Of a stretch of 37,452 bases of DNA, positions 15,442 to 24,808 are shown one piece after another. This DNA comes from a virus: positions 1 to 37,452 of IMG/VR virus record IMGVR_UViG_3300010370_000096, one strand, 5' to 3'. Position 1 is the stretch's first letter, and each line of letters begins with the position of its first letter. The position numbers were made by a program, and so were the translations under genes. The notes under the pieces are model-generated. The model was not told the origin of the DNA, ran no database searches, and worked only from the letters and a program-made list of their open reading frames with translations.

Positions 15442-17916
15442 TCACTGAATGGATGCGCCAAGGATACTTGAAACAGGCACAAGAACCTTTTCGCCATTTG
15501 GACGCTTGATGTAGACCGATGCCCCTGGCGCAGTGGATTTGCCTAGTGTCGATTGTAAGAAATTAGCCATCTTGGCTTTTTCTTCATCGTCATTGGGAAT
15601 CACAAACGGGTCGTTCTTGGTTCCTGTATTCGGCACTGACATCACTAATTCTCGCGTACCTATACCTAGCTGTCTGGCACGGTCATTCCACTCATTCTTA
15701 TACATCGTAGCCAACGAATTAAGAGTGGCTGCAGCAAGCTCAGGGTTCTTGAGCAATGCAGTCGGGTCCTTGACCGCAGTGCTGTTTTCCTGTGCCCATC
15801 TTTGCTGCTGCGTGGATAGGCGGCCTTCATTTGCCGTTGCTAAGCGACTGACGGAATCAAAGCCCTGACGCAGTATTGTCGCAGCCTTTTGCAGGTCAGT
15901 GTTGGGGCTGACCAACGCATCAGGCAGCACAGGGACAAAAATGTTATTTTTAATATCAGATACGAACGCTCCAGGGCCGTAGGCCTGCTGGACCACGCTC
16001 TTCATGTATTCAATTTTACTGAGATTATCATTGATCAGATTTATTTCCCCAACAATTTTTTCACGATCTTTAGGATTGGTTACTGTAATAGCAGTAGCTG
16101 ATCCTGCATCTCTAACGAATGGATTGCTCGTGTCGAAGTAGTTATAATTTTTTCGGATATCTTGGATGGTCGGATGATCCTGATTGAGGAATGTTCCAAG
16201 ATACGAGCCGTCTTTGCTTTCATAGTTGATCAGTCCTACTCCAGCATCTTTTGCAATAACCTGATTCTTCTCGGCCAACTTTCCCAGTAGTCTGTAATCA
16301 CCTTCCAGCGCTTTAAGCTTCAAGGCCTGCAGGAACTTGTCTTCTGTAGTGACATCCGTAATGGCCTGCTGCAGTGTTGCCGTTTTGCCCTTGAGTGCCA
16401 GTTCGCGCTCTTGTGCGGCAATAGCTGCCATGCCCCTTGGAACACCAGCAAATGCTTCGCCCACCGCCATGGCTGCAGTAGGTTTTCCAATGGTTGCAAG
16501 TTTTAGCCCTGCTTCAGACAACAAGAGCAGTGCGTTCATTTTCGCCGCTTCTTTGTCCGAGCCAAAAATCTCCTCAAACAAAGGTGCGTATTCTCCTTGC
16601 GCTTCTTTAATGCGCTCCATCTTTGTCTTCGGCCCCTGCTTTTCTTGAGCAGCTTGCGTCTTAGAGATAAAGTCACCAAGAGGCATAGTAGAAGGGGACA
16701 GGCCCTCCCCCTGAGCTCTTTCTTGCTCTGGGGTAAATGCAGGCGCTTCACCTTGAGCTATTTCCTGTTCTGGAGTCGCAGAAAGTTTTCCTGCCCCGCT
16801 AAAAGGATCGCCAGAATATTCATATAAAACAGGGTTAAACGGAATTGGCAGTTTCTTGCCTTCTGGTCCTTGCTGCGAGGTCCAGTCTTCACCTTTCGGG
16901 GCAGATATGTCATACGTCATTGATGGAGGCTTGCTCATCAACTCCAGACGAGCAGCGCGATCTGCTGCTGTATCAACAGGGATCTGATTTACCAAATCGG
17001 ATTGTTCTCCTGCCCCGTCCCCGCCACGAGTAGCCAATCCATATGCTGGGACACTGCCAAAAGCAGCCGTTGATTTAAGAGCGCCCGCGAGTCGTGGGTA
17101 TTGATCAACAAACCTACTTGCTCCCTGCATCATTCCTTGCGTAAATGTCGGGTACAGCAGTTCCCCGCCACGAGCAATCTGCTCAGCCGTATATCGACCA
17201 CCAGGACCCCGAACATTTTCCAAAAACGGCTGGGTCATCGAAGGCTGCATAAACATACGGCCCAGAGCGGCGTTTGCCGCACCGGCTTTGTCGCTCATAA
17301 ACTGAGCAGCACGCATGGCCGGGTTGACAAAAGCGCCTAAGAAAGCATGCATCGGTGGCATGCCATCCGGGGTCGGCGGTTCTACAGCCCCGCCGTGTGC
17401 ATATTGTTGTGGGGCACTAGGCCCCTGGGAAAAAGGGGGAGCACTCTCCATGCCCTGGGGCATCGGAATACCGCCTTGGGGCATGGCCGCGCCGGGTTGC
17501 TGGGGGGCAGGTGCAGGCGCACCACCCATTGGGGGCTGTCCGCCCGGGGGCATCATTCCTTGGGCCTGGGGCAATGCACCGATGCCCCCGCCTTGTTGCT
17601 GCATAGCCAGTTGTGTCTGCAGCATCGCCAAGACTTCTGGCGGCGTATCCATCGCAGCTTCTTCGCCAACCATCTGAGCAAGTTCCTGATAGCGAGCGTC
17701 AACAGAGCGCATGTCACCACGCAGATTGTTCATCAGAATCTCTGGATTCTGGGGAGTCCTGGACATGGCGGGCATTTGCTCCATCTCAGCATTCTCATCC
17801 CGATCCATCTCACCTTCCATCTCATCCATGTCAAACCCAGACATGATGCCCGAGTTGCGCGACTCCTTTGACAGAGGCATCGCAAACATTGCTCGTTTTA
17901 GGATTTCTGTTTTCAT
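15442..17916 (-). CDS. Large virion protein with Pro/Gly/Met-rich N-terminal part (824 aa)
   Basis: Residues 25-50 are acidic and Met-rich, and 105-185 are made of Pro, Gly, Gln, Met and Ala with little secondary structure, ending in YAHGGAV at 172-178. Helical small-residue segments follow (190-290). Residues 366-376 (YSGDPFSGAG core) and two copies of a TPEQE-AQGE motif (381-390 and 395-409) recur in the 865-residue neighbour. After 440 it is more regular, with coiled helices and a beta-rich end. No enzyme motif is seen. Position among ejection-type genes and the shared motifs suggest an internal virion or tail-core component. Confidence 0.72.
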   Translation of the reverse strand: MKTEILKRAMFAMPLSKESRNSGIMSGFDMDEMEGEMDRDENAEMEQMPAMSRTPQNPEILMNNLRGDMRSVDARYQELAQMVGEEAAMDTPPEVLAMLQTQLAMQQQGGGIGALPQAQGMMPPGGQPPMGGAPAPAPQQPGAAMPQGGIPMPQGMESAPPFSQGPSAPQQYAHGGAVEPPTPDGMPPMHAFLGAFVNPAMRAAQFMSDKAGAANAALGRMFMQPSMTQPFLENVRGPGGRYTAEQIARGGELLYPTFTQGMMQGASRFVDQYPRLAGALKSTAAFGSVPAYGLATRGGDGAGEQSDLVNQIPVDTAADRAARLELMSKPPSMTYDISAPKGEDWTSQQGPEGKKLPIPFNPVLYEYSGDPFSGAGKLSATPEQEIAQGEAPAFTPEQERAQGEGLSPSTMPLGDFISKTQAAQEKQGPKTKMERIKEAQGEYAPLFEEIFGSDKEAAKMNALLLLSEAGLKLATIGKPTAAMAVGEAFAGVPRGMAAIAAQERELALKGKTATLQQAITDVTTEDKFLQALKLKALEGDYRLLGKLAEKNQVIAKDAGVGLINYESKDGSYLGTFLNQDHPTIQDIRKNYNYFDTSNPFVRDAGSATAITVTNPKDREKIVGEINLINDNLSKIEYMKSVVQQAYGPGAFVSDIKNNIFVPVLPDALVSPNTDLQKAATILRQGFDSVSRLATANEGRLSTQQQRWAQENSTAVKDPTALLKNPELAAATLNSLATMYKNEWNDRARQLGIGTRELVMSVPNTGTKNDPFVIPNDDEEKAKMANFLQSTLGKSTAPGASVYIKRPNGEKVLVPVSSILGASIQ

Positions 17917-17925
17917 GTCTTGCCT

Positions 17926-19371
17926 TTAAAGAATGCCTGCTTTGTTGGCTGCAGCCGCCGCGCTTACCCCGGCAATTCCCAAACCAGCAACTTGTTGGAA
18001 TGGACTTGGAGTAGCCTGTGTGCCTGTAATACTTGCCATCTGTGAGGATGGAGCACCTTTGTAGATGTCCGATAGGAAGGCCATCTGCTGATATGGCTGC
18101 ATGTTTTGCTGCAGTTCGTTCTGACGCGCTGCATCCAATTCTGATTGCAGTTGACGTTGTTGTGCTTGTCCAAGGTTGTACAGGAAGTTTGTGTCCTGCT
18201 GGCCCAGCGTTTGTTGCTGTTGCCCCAAAGCAGCCTGTTGCATGCCGATATTGGCCTGTTGCGTGCCCAAAGCGCCAAGGCCCTGTGCCATTTGAGAGCC
18301 AATACCGAACTGCTGAGAAGCCAGATTGCCAATACCCTGTGCCATCTGTTGACCCAACTGGGACTGCTGGCCGTAGATATTGGCCTGTTGACTGCCCAAG
18401 TTTCCATAAAGGCTCGACAAATTTGCCAAATTGCTTGCCAAATTGCCCTGCAGACCGGCTGCGCCCTGACCTAACTGCGCTTGCTGGAGAGCTTGCTGCC
18501 CAAAAAGTCCGCCAATACCTTGGTATCCCTGAGCCTGAGCAAGTTGTCGCTGTTGTTGCTGTTCAAATGCTTGCTGAGCCTGTTGAGCAGCATTTTGATA
18601 ACCCTGCTGCAGACCACCAACAATAGCGGCATTGCGCTGCTGAGCAAGATTTTTCTCCAATTCAGCACTTTCTACAGCTTGCCTGCCGCCGCCAAAAGCC
18701 CCAGCTTTTACTGCCTGCGCTTGTAGCCCTTGCCTAGTAATGTCCCCCTGACGGTTGATCTGACGAACAGCTTCATCAATTACCTGTTGCTGGTAAGGAT
18801 TCATGAAACCCTGCGCCATCGTAGGGGCATACATCTGCCCAGCACCCTGCAATGTGCCCACACCTTGGCGTAGCGTGTTGAGCGCCTCGCCCATATTGGC
18901 CTGAGAGTACTGATTAGCCATCTGCTGAGCGGCAGTCAGGCCCTGGGCCCCTTGAGCAATCAGCGGGACGCCTTGAGTCACCAAGTTTGCAGCCCCGCCC
19001 ATCTGCTGAATCGGAATGGCTGCCTGATTCATGGCAGCTTGCGCCCCGGCAAACTGACCACGGGTATCGGCTCCGCGTAAAATGTCGGCGGCTTCACCCA
19101 GAGTTTGTCCTCCGGCAGTGACCCCTTGAGTAGCTGCCGTCATATACGGCTGATATGCGCCAATACCAGCACGACCCATTTGTAGGGCAGTAAGTTGATC
19201 CGGGCTCATGCCCGCAATTTCATAATCAGGAGTCAGGTATTGACCGGAAAGTGCAGCTAGGTTGGTGGCATCTACAAGGGATTTTGCAGACCCCATCAGG
19301 CCTACTTTTGCTGCTTCAATATCCGGGGCTTCCCGGACTATCTGCTCTTGAATGCTAGTTGGATCAGCCAT
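17926..19371 (-). CDS. Gln/Ala/Gly-rich repetitive virion protein (481 aa)
   Basis: A low-complexity protein dominated by Gln, Ala, Gly and Leu. Residues about 270-420 consist of degenerate repeats built on Gly-x-x-Gln-Gln-Ala-x-Ile-Gly-x-Gln and related units; examples are GSQQANIYGQQ and GTQQANIGMQQ. These would make long amphipathic helices or a fibrous core. The C-terminal 60 residues are distinct: a Met-Gln-Pro-Tyr-Gln-Gln-Met-Ala-Phe-Leu-Ser-Asp-Ile-Tyr-Lys-Gly segment and then a small-residue hydrophobic tail. I recall this C-terminus as conserved in aquatic phage virion proteins. Only two bases separate it from the upstream stop. It is probably an internal core/ejection protein (inference). 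Confidence 0.72.
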   Translation of the reverse strand: MADPTSIQEQIVREAPDIEAAKVGLMGSAKSLVDATNLAALSGQYLTPDYEIAGMSPDQLTALQMGRAGIGAYQPYMTAATQGVTAGGQTLGEAADILRGADTRGQFAGAQAAMNQAAIPIQQMGGAANLVTQGVPLIAQGAQGLTAAQQMANQYSQANMGEALNTLRQGVGTLQGAGQMYAPTMAQGFMNPYQQQVIDEAVRQINRQGDITRQGLQAQAVKAGAFGGGRQAVESAELEKNLAQQRNAAIVGGLQQGYQNAAQQAQQAFEQQQQRQLAQAQGYQGIGGLFGQQALQQAQLGQGAAGLQGNLASNLANLSSLYGNLGSQQANIYGQQSQLGQQMAQGIGNLASQQFGIGSQMAQGLGALGTQQANIGMQQAALGQQQQTLGQQDTNFLYNLGQAQQRQLQSELDAARQNELQQNMQPYQQMAFLSDIYKGAPSSQMASITGTQATPSPFQQVAGLGIAGVSAAAAANKAGIL

Positions 19372-19373
19372 TT

Positions 19374-21971
19374 TTACGCCCTTTGTGCATTGCTTTCAAG
19401 CTGATGCATCAGCTTGTACATTTTTTTAGCGCCATCTCGACGGCTTCCATTTCCCATGCCACGAACTGCTTTGGCAGTCATGACAAATTCTCCGTCGGAA
19501 AGCATTGCAGGGATGGAATCAGATTTCTCTGTTCCAGGACCGCTGATTTGTCCGTTCATCCTAGGATACCCTCCTTGAGCCAAAGCTGCAATACCTTTAT
19601 CGGTAGAAAATGCAGTTGCTGGAGTCGTAACGGATGTTGCAGGTTTAAGAATATTTGCTATTCCAGAAAGATAGCTTTGCTGCCCCTGCAACATGGGCGC
19701 ATAGGCCTGATTCAAGGCAGCAAGCTGGGCGGCTCGATTGCGAGCACCAAATTGCTCATCACCATAACTTCCAGGCGAGGTGCGGCCTTCTTGTTGGCCC
19801 CATTGAGTGAAGTGCTGTTTCGCAAACTCAGACTGAGTTAAAGGCGAGTTAGAACGATAGTATTCCGCCTGCACATCGGGATTAGCCTGGAAATACGAAT
19901 TGATCGGGTTGACTTCCGGAGCAAGTGCACCGAGGCCCGCATTGATGTTGGCGTACATCGTGCCATAGCCCTGAGCTCGGCGCATGGCTTTTTGTTGAGC
20001 AACCGCGTCACGAGCTTGTCGCTGTTGAGCGGCTAAGGCGTCTGCTGCTGCTTTATCCGCTGCTGCTTTATCCGCTGCTGCTTGATCTGCTGCAATCTGC
20101 TCAGCGGATTTTTGCACAACGCCGCCATCCTCATATTGTTGGATAGAATAGTTAGGGTAGTTAGGATATAGCAGGTTGGGGTACATCAATGCTGTGTTAT
20201 ACGGCTGAGCAATTTTGCCCGATCCCATTGCACCTTGAGGTGTAGTGTAAATAGGTGGTAATTGCATGATGCCAGAGGGCTGCATGACCCCTGGGGTCAA
20301 AGACCCATAGGTTGGCGTGTTGTATGTCGGCAAACTTCCTGTAAAACTTCCAGCAATGGGTTCGCCATACTGATCGTATTGAACACCCGGCAGACCCTGA
20401 ATGTAATTTTGGCGTTGAGTGCCTTCTTCCCGTATACGTTGAGCAGCAGGTTTGTACAGAGATTTCGTTATTTGTCCGGGTTCCACGGGCTTTTTATCAA
20501 ATCCGCCAGACAGGGCCATGATCCCCAAGCCTGTGCCCACGGCAGGGCCGTAAGTGGAAAGTATCCCAGGAGTGGCGGATTTAACAGCAGCATCATAAGC
20601 CCTTATCTGTTGCCATTCCGGAGCTCCAGCTGCCTTGGCAGCATCTGCTGCCGTTTGCCCAGCTTGCTGCGCCTTGGCTGCCCCTTCAGCTTGTATTTCT
20701 GAGGGGGAAATCTTGCTCCACATATCCTTGGTTTTATTCCAAGCATCACTTCCAAACTGCTTGGCTTGCTCCCACGGACTTTGTGGCATCGATGGCGACA
20801 ATCCCTGTCCCTGTGCAAGTTCCTGCGCTGGAGTTAGTTCAGGAAAATTAGGGGAACCGGCAGGCGCGGCCTGAACTGGCGGAGCAACAGGCGCAGCTTT
20901 TTTCAAAGCATCCTGAGGGCTAAAAACAGTTGGCTGAATATTACTTACGGACTCTGGGGTAATGGGAGCAGAAGGTACAGACGAAGCACCACCAAAAGGA
21001 TCACCTGCGTACTCAGGAGGGACAACAGGAGCCGCCTCTGCTCCGGGTATGGCAGGAGCGCCGGGGGCCGCGCCTTCTGCTCCGGGGGCCATGGCTCCCG
21101 GGCCCATGAACTGGCTCATACCCCAGTTTGCCACGCCCGCGCTAATACCGGCAAGTACACCGGACCTCAGAGCATCACCAATGTTTCCGCCAGCAAGGAG
21201 CGTGGACCCCGCACCGCCGACAAAACCGCTAACGGCAGCCAAAGCAAGGGGAGAGCTAACTCCAAGAAAGCTGGCTGCCGCTGGGCCGAGGACCATGCCA
21301 AGGGCAATTGTAGTTACGACGCGCCCTACGCTGCTCTTTGCAAAATCGCTTACAGCCTTGCCAATACCGCTAATTGCGTCGGAAATAGCACCAAGGGGGT
21401 TGTCAAAAAATCCAAACTCCGGCAATCCAGTGGCAGGGTTAATGGTCCCCGAACCGCCCATCCGTTTCAGCATCCGTGCTTCTGCAGGATTAATGTGGGC
21501 CAAAATGGTATCGCCATTTCTGCCTTGAGACTGAATTGCTTTGGCAATCGGCTTTAGCTCAGCAATGCCACCTTTTGCAAAACTCTGCACTTTTTCGCCA
21601 GCGCCAGCGCCAGAAAGCTGATCAAGGGCCATGTTCAACGCGCCAAAGAAGCTGGGATCAAAGCGTTCCGGCAAAATGTCCGCAGGAATACCGGCTTCTA
21701 AAGCAGCCTGTCGAATTTCCGCATATCGCTCAGGATTAGAAAGAATTTCCTGTAAAAGCCTATCCAGAATATTTAAAACTTCTGGCGGAACCTGAAGCTT
21801 ATTTAATTCGGATTTAAATTTATAAACGGCTTGGGGATCGACCTGCGACGCCCCGGACAACAATTCATTAGAAATTTGTCCTGGTGCAGCGTTTTGGCGA
21901 ATTTGATCAAGGATCGCCATTTGATCAGGAGAAGGGGCGGTGGCAGGCATTGCCATTGGGATGTTTGCCAT
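19374..21971 (-). CDS. Large virion/ejection-type protein with tape-measure-like C-terminus (865 aa)
   Basis: TAAGGAAA precedes the ATG. Regions in order: a helical N-terminus (15-125); FAKGGIAEL at 131-139; a Gly/Ala-rich hydrophobic region at 195-290 able to cross a membrane; a disordered Pro/Ala stretch; YAGDPFGGAS (321-330) and TPAQELAQGQGLSPS (380-394), both shared with the 824-residue protein. A tyrosine/proline-rich part and an AADKA pentapeptide repeat (about 627-645) follow. Near the end come SDSIPAMLSDGEFVMTAKAV and a basic helical tail. The SDGE-V-TAKA pattern appears in many phage tape-measure and virion proteins. Because the other tail genes look podoviral, I read it as an ejection/internal protein; a tape measure remains the alternative. 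Confidence 0.75.
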   Translation of the reverse strand: MANIPMAMPATAPSPDQMAILDQIRQNAAPGQISNELLSGASQVDPQAVYKFKSELNKLQVPPEVLNILDRLLQEILSNPERYAEIRQAALEAGIPADILPERFDPSFFGALNMALDQLSGAGAGEKVQSFAKGGIAELKPIAKAIQSQGRNGDTILAHINPAEARMLKRMGGSGTINPATGLPEFGFFDNPLGAISDAISGIGKAVSDFAKSSVGRVVTTIALGMVLGPAAASFLGVSSPLALAAVSGFVGGAGSTLLAGGNIGDALRSGVLAGISAGVANWGMSQFMGPGAMAPGAEGAAPGAPAIPGAEAAPVVPPEYAGDPFGGASSVPSAPITPESVSNIQPTVFSPQDALKKAAPVAPPVQAAPAGSPNFPELTPAQELAQGQGLSPSMPQSPWEQAKQFGSDAWNKTKDMWSKISPSEIQAEGAAKAQQAGQTAADAAKAAGAPEWQQIRAYDAAVKSATPGILSTYGPAVGTGLGIMALSGGFDKKPVEPGQITKSLYKPAAQRIREEGTQRQNYIQGLPGVQYDQYGEPIAGSFTGSLPTYNTPTYGSLTPGVMQPSGIMQLPPIYTTPQGAMGSGKIAQPYNTALMYPNLLYPNYPNYSIQQYEDGGVVQKSAEQIAADQAAADKAAADKAAADALAAQQRQARDAVAQQKAMRRAQGYGTMYANINAGLGALAPEVNPINSYFQANPDVQAEYYRSNSPLTQSEFAKQHFTQWGQQEGRTSPGSYGDEQFGARNRAAQLAALNQAYAPMLQGQQSYLSGIANILKPATSVTTPATAFSTDKGIAALAQGGYPRMNGQISGPGTEKSDSIPAMLSDGEFVMTAKAVRGMGNGSRRDGAKKMYKLMHQLESNAQRA
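20041..20093. repeat. 15-bp tandem repeat within the 865-residue virion gene
   Basis: About 3.5 copies of a 15-base unit (TCCGCTGCTGCTTTA with single changes) lie in direct order. On the coding (minus) strand each encodes five residues of an Ala-Ala-Asp-Lys/Gln-Ala series, resembling the Ala/Lys helices of TolA-like proteins. Slippage here would change copy number without breaking frame. Confidence 0.8.
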
Positions 21972-22040
21972 AGTTTTCCTTACGCTGTGGTCAGCAGGTA
22001 AAAGTTATTGAATCGTACCATGTTCAGGGCAATTTTCCAA

Positions 22041-22700
22041 CTACATCGCGGACACAAACGTAATCGACCCGATCATGGACGGCACACTTGGGCGCGGCAT
22101 CGGGGTAGTCTGCGCGGTATCGGCAAAGATATAAATCCCATTAGCCCCGCCAGAAACTGCGGCTTGCTCCGTCCCCCACCATAGCCCAACCGTGTCTCCC
22201 GCTTCCATTGGAAAAACAGCCTCAGAGTAGCCACACCGGTAGTCCCAAACCGAAGCACTCTGCCGAGCCTGAAGAGAGAAAATAGTGGTTGAAGCCGGTA
22301 CATCTACCCCGTTTAGGCGCAACCAGAATACAGCAAAGTGAGGGGCATTTGCATTATTAGCCAGTTGTGCGCTGTAGGTTATCTTGAATATGCCTGAAAC
22401 ATTGGCTGTTGCAGTATGATCATTATTTAATGTAAACCCGTTAATGCCCGTTGTGCCATCCCACTCAATTATTGTTGGGGTATTATTTGCCGTGGCGTAC
22501 AGGGAATATGAACAAATAGCCGCAATAAACGGATTGGATATATACTGCCCACCCAGCGTATTTGTTACGTTATTTAAATTATTTGTTAGTTGGTTGAAGT
22601 ACAACCTCAAGACGTTACTGTACTGGTCTTGATGGTTTTTGGTGTACTCCACTCCGCCAAATGGCAGGTTTGGGACGGCAACTGACTTTAGTTGTGGCAT
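22041..22700 (-). CDS. C1q/TNF-like jelly-roll virion protein (219 aa)
   Basis: The N-terminal 60 residues contain a helical stretch with repeated Asn-Asn-Leu spacing, which suits a trimeric coiled stalk. Residues about 75-215 look like a C1q/TNF-type beta jelly roll: an SGIFKITYSAQL strand, then FAVFWLRLNGVDVPAST, and later EAVFPMEAGDTVGLWW, the typical order in phage head or tail decoration proteins. It adjoins the nozzle gene with no spacing. The protein could be a tail appendage, fibre or capsid fibre. A 69-base gap (21972-22040) separates it from the next gene; I see only that gene's ribosome site there. Confidence 0.78.
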   Translation of the reverse strand: MPQLKSVAVPNLPFGGVEYTKNHQDQYSNVLRLYFNQLTNNLNNVTNTLGGQYISNPFIAAICSYSLYATANNTPTIIEWDGTTGINGFTLNNDHTATANVSGIFKITYSAQLANNANAPHFAVFWLRLNGVDVPASTTIFSLQARQSASVWDYRCGYSEAVFPMEAGDTVGLWWGTEQAAVSGGANGIYIFADTAQTTPMPRPSVPSMIGSITFVSAM

Positions 22701-24806
22701 TTATCTACGTCCATCAGGTCTGATGTCAATCCTTGGCGCACCAAGCTGCCAAGTCGTGCCGACTTTATTAGACTGCATCTTCAGGATCAACTGACGCCCC
22801 CGGACACGGGTGTAGATTTGGCCCGTGAATTCTTCGGTAATGTTGTAGTTTGATCCCTGAGTGATTCCTCCGGAGGCCTGAATATTGACCCCGGAGCCTG
22901 AGTTGACCATGCCATACAGCGTCATGGTTGCCTCTGCGGTTGTGCCGCTGGTTGAGCCGTTAAAGGTCAGGTCGGGAAGTACGCGCCAGACATAGCCAAA
23001 GTTATGCCCGTCGTTAATGTCAAACTCAGCCGAGGAGATATACGCCTCAATAGCCTCTGCCGTGCCGCTTTCCACATTGTCCACGCCGTCCTCATGCTGG
23101 ACTAACTTATAGTTGTAGGTGGCTGCGATTGGATAAGGAATTAGCCCGGAATCCAGCCAAGCTGTACGGGCCATGTTGCCGTAATACCACACATTTTCAA
23201 GGTAGTTGTAGACCACATATTTATCTATTGCTACAGAGTTTGCAGAGCAGTAGAACCACCAGACTTCATTAAAGGCCTCGTTCGTTCCGGCGTAGACTTG
23301 CTCCCTTTGGTCGGCATTAAAGTCGTTGAAAACATACTTACGCAGGTCGCAATTAAGCGTCATAACTTGACCGTTATACAGATAAAACTTGTCAATTCCC
23401 ATCCAGTAAATGATACCGGAGGCGATAACTGCCGCATTTGGCCCTGCAATAGAGATGTTGTCACCCAGCAACTGAGAACCCCAAACATAGGGTGGCCCAA
23501 GATACTGCAAGGAATAGACGGAAGTATCCGTAAAAACAACAATTTCCTGACGGGTTTGAACTCCGGTAACAATCCTAGAGCCATGAGATAGCCGCAAACT
23601 GCCAGCCTGATTTGTAGCTTCCGGTGTCCATGTGTATGGGTCTTCTTGCTGTGACCACCGGATAAGCATCGGGTCAAGGACGGTCGATCCGTAATCATTT
23701 GTGCCGAATACGATAACAAACCTAGATACATCCGACACCATAATACAGTTTTGGTATATCGGAGTATCTGCATCCCCGGCATCCGCCAGATCAATACCGC
23801 GTTGAGATATGTACTGAAGTCCCGACTGCGTTCCGCTTGTGGTTATTGCCGCGCCTTGTAGTGTGGTAGAAACACTGAACGTGGTTCCTGTTGAATTGAC
23901 AACAAAATACACCTGTCCGACATCCAACCCGGTAGGCAACGCCCCGGTACTGGTGAATGAAATAGCCGTTCCGTCTGGAATGCTAAACCCAACAGGAAGC
24001 GTTATCACCCCCGGAGCAGCAATGCTTATGGTTATCTGGATTGGCGTATAGCCAACATTTGCGTTCCAGTAATAAATACCCCCGCCTCGCGGCCCGTAGA
24101 TAAGGTCTTCACCAAAGTTCTGCTGACTCCATAGCCGCATCGGATACTGCGTATTAGTGCCAATACCCCATTCCCCAGAACCCCACGGGCCTGCTCCCCA
24201 ACCTGTAATTGGAACTTGATACGCTGTACCCGTGTTTATTTCATACTGAGTCACAACCGTCCCACCACCGGGTGAGCCAGCGGCATCGGTAGCGTTGGCG
24301 GTTACGCCAACATTTATCGTATAGACATCATCGTTTACATAGGTGACTTGGAATGTTCCAGTTAGTACGGATGCCGTTATGTTTCCGCCCAGACCAACGA
24401 TTCCTGCCCCACTATAGATAACCGTATCCCCATCAGCGCAGCCGTGATCAACCTCGTTAATTGTCAGGATTGAAGAGCCATCAGTGGCGGTAAATGGGTC
24501 AGTCAGGGTTTCTGTCTTCCTAATTGGGGTGACATCATAATATGCGCCTCCCTTAAGGATGTAAAACTTGAGGTTTGTTCCAACTCCGACCAGATTTTCA
24601 CCTGCCAAAGTCACCCAGTTCCACAGGGAGCGGCAGACCCCCAAGAATGTATTAACAGAAAACTGCGTCCAGCCGCCTATTTTTTCCGGGGTTCCTTGGC
24701 GGAAACGGATTTTGTCGCACTCATACCAGCCGCCTTCGGTGGTGTAGCGGGTGTTTTCTCTATTTACACCGGATTTCAGGAGTGTTTTAGTTAATGGCAT
24801 GGTCAA
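22701..24806 (-). CDS. Tail nozzle/hub protein, P22 gp10/T7 gp12-like
   Basis: The N-terminus has the pattern MPLTKTLLKSGVNRENTRYT followed by EGGWYECDKIRFRQGTPEKI and GGW, characteristic of the phage stabilisation/tail-nozzle family (P22 gp10-like). The 701 residues are strand-rich with Trp- and Tyr-containing blades, as expected of a beta-propeller hub that closes the short tail. Residues about 262-332 carry an inserted beta domain with a DGTAISFTSTGALPTGL motif and a VVNSTGTTFSVS motif, frequent in phage surface proteins; a second insert may lie at about 108-185. AGGA precedes the ATG. It follows the lysis cassette and starts the nozzle-to-ejection block. Confidence 0.85.
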   Translation of the reverse strand: MTMPLTKTLLKSGVNRENTRYTTEGGWYECDKIRFRQGTPEKIGGWTQFSVNTFLGVCRSLWNWVTLAGENLVGVGTNLKFYILKGGAYYDVTPIRKTETLTDPFTATDGSSILTINEVDHGCADGDTVIYSGAGIVGLGGNITASVLTGTFQVTYVNDDVYTINVGVTANATDAAGSPGGGTVVTQYEINTGTAYQVPITGWGAGPWGSGEWGIGTNTQYPMRLWSQQNFGEDLIYGPRGGGIYYWNANVGYTPIQITISIAAPGVITLPVGFSIPDGTAISFTSTGALPTGLDVGQVYFVVNSTGTTFSVSTTLQGAAITTSGTQSGLQYISQRGIDLADAGDADTPIYQNCIMVSDVSRFVIVFGTNDYGSTVLDPMLIRWSQQEDPYTWTPEATNQAGSLRLSHGSRIVTGVQTRQEIVVFTDTSVYSLQYLGPPYVWGSQLLGDNISIAGPNAAVIASGIIYWMGIDKFYLYNGQVMTLNCDLRKYVFNDFNADQREQVYAGTNEAFNEVWWFYCSANSVAIDKYVVYNYLENVWYYGNMARTAWLDSGLIPYPIAATYNYKLVQHEDGVDNVESGTAEAIEAYISSAEFDINDGHNFGYVWRVLPDLTFNGSTSGTTAEATMTLYGMVNSGSGVNIQASGGITQGSNYNITEEFTGQIYTRVRGRQLILKMQSNKVGTTWQLGAPRIDIRPDGRR

Positions 24807-24808
24807 TC

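Noticed and set aside
19374-21971. Reading the 865-residue protein as proof of a long-tailed (siphovirus/myovirus) phage
   Set aside because: The SDGE-type C-terminus is seen in tape measures, but adaptor and nozzle genes of short-tailed phages and lack of tube, sheath or chaperone genes argue against it.
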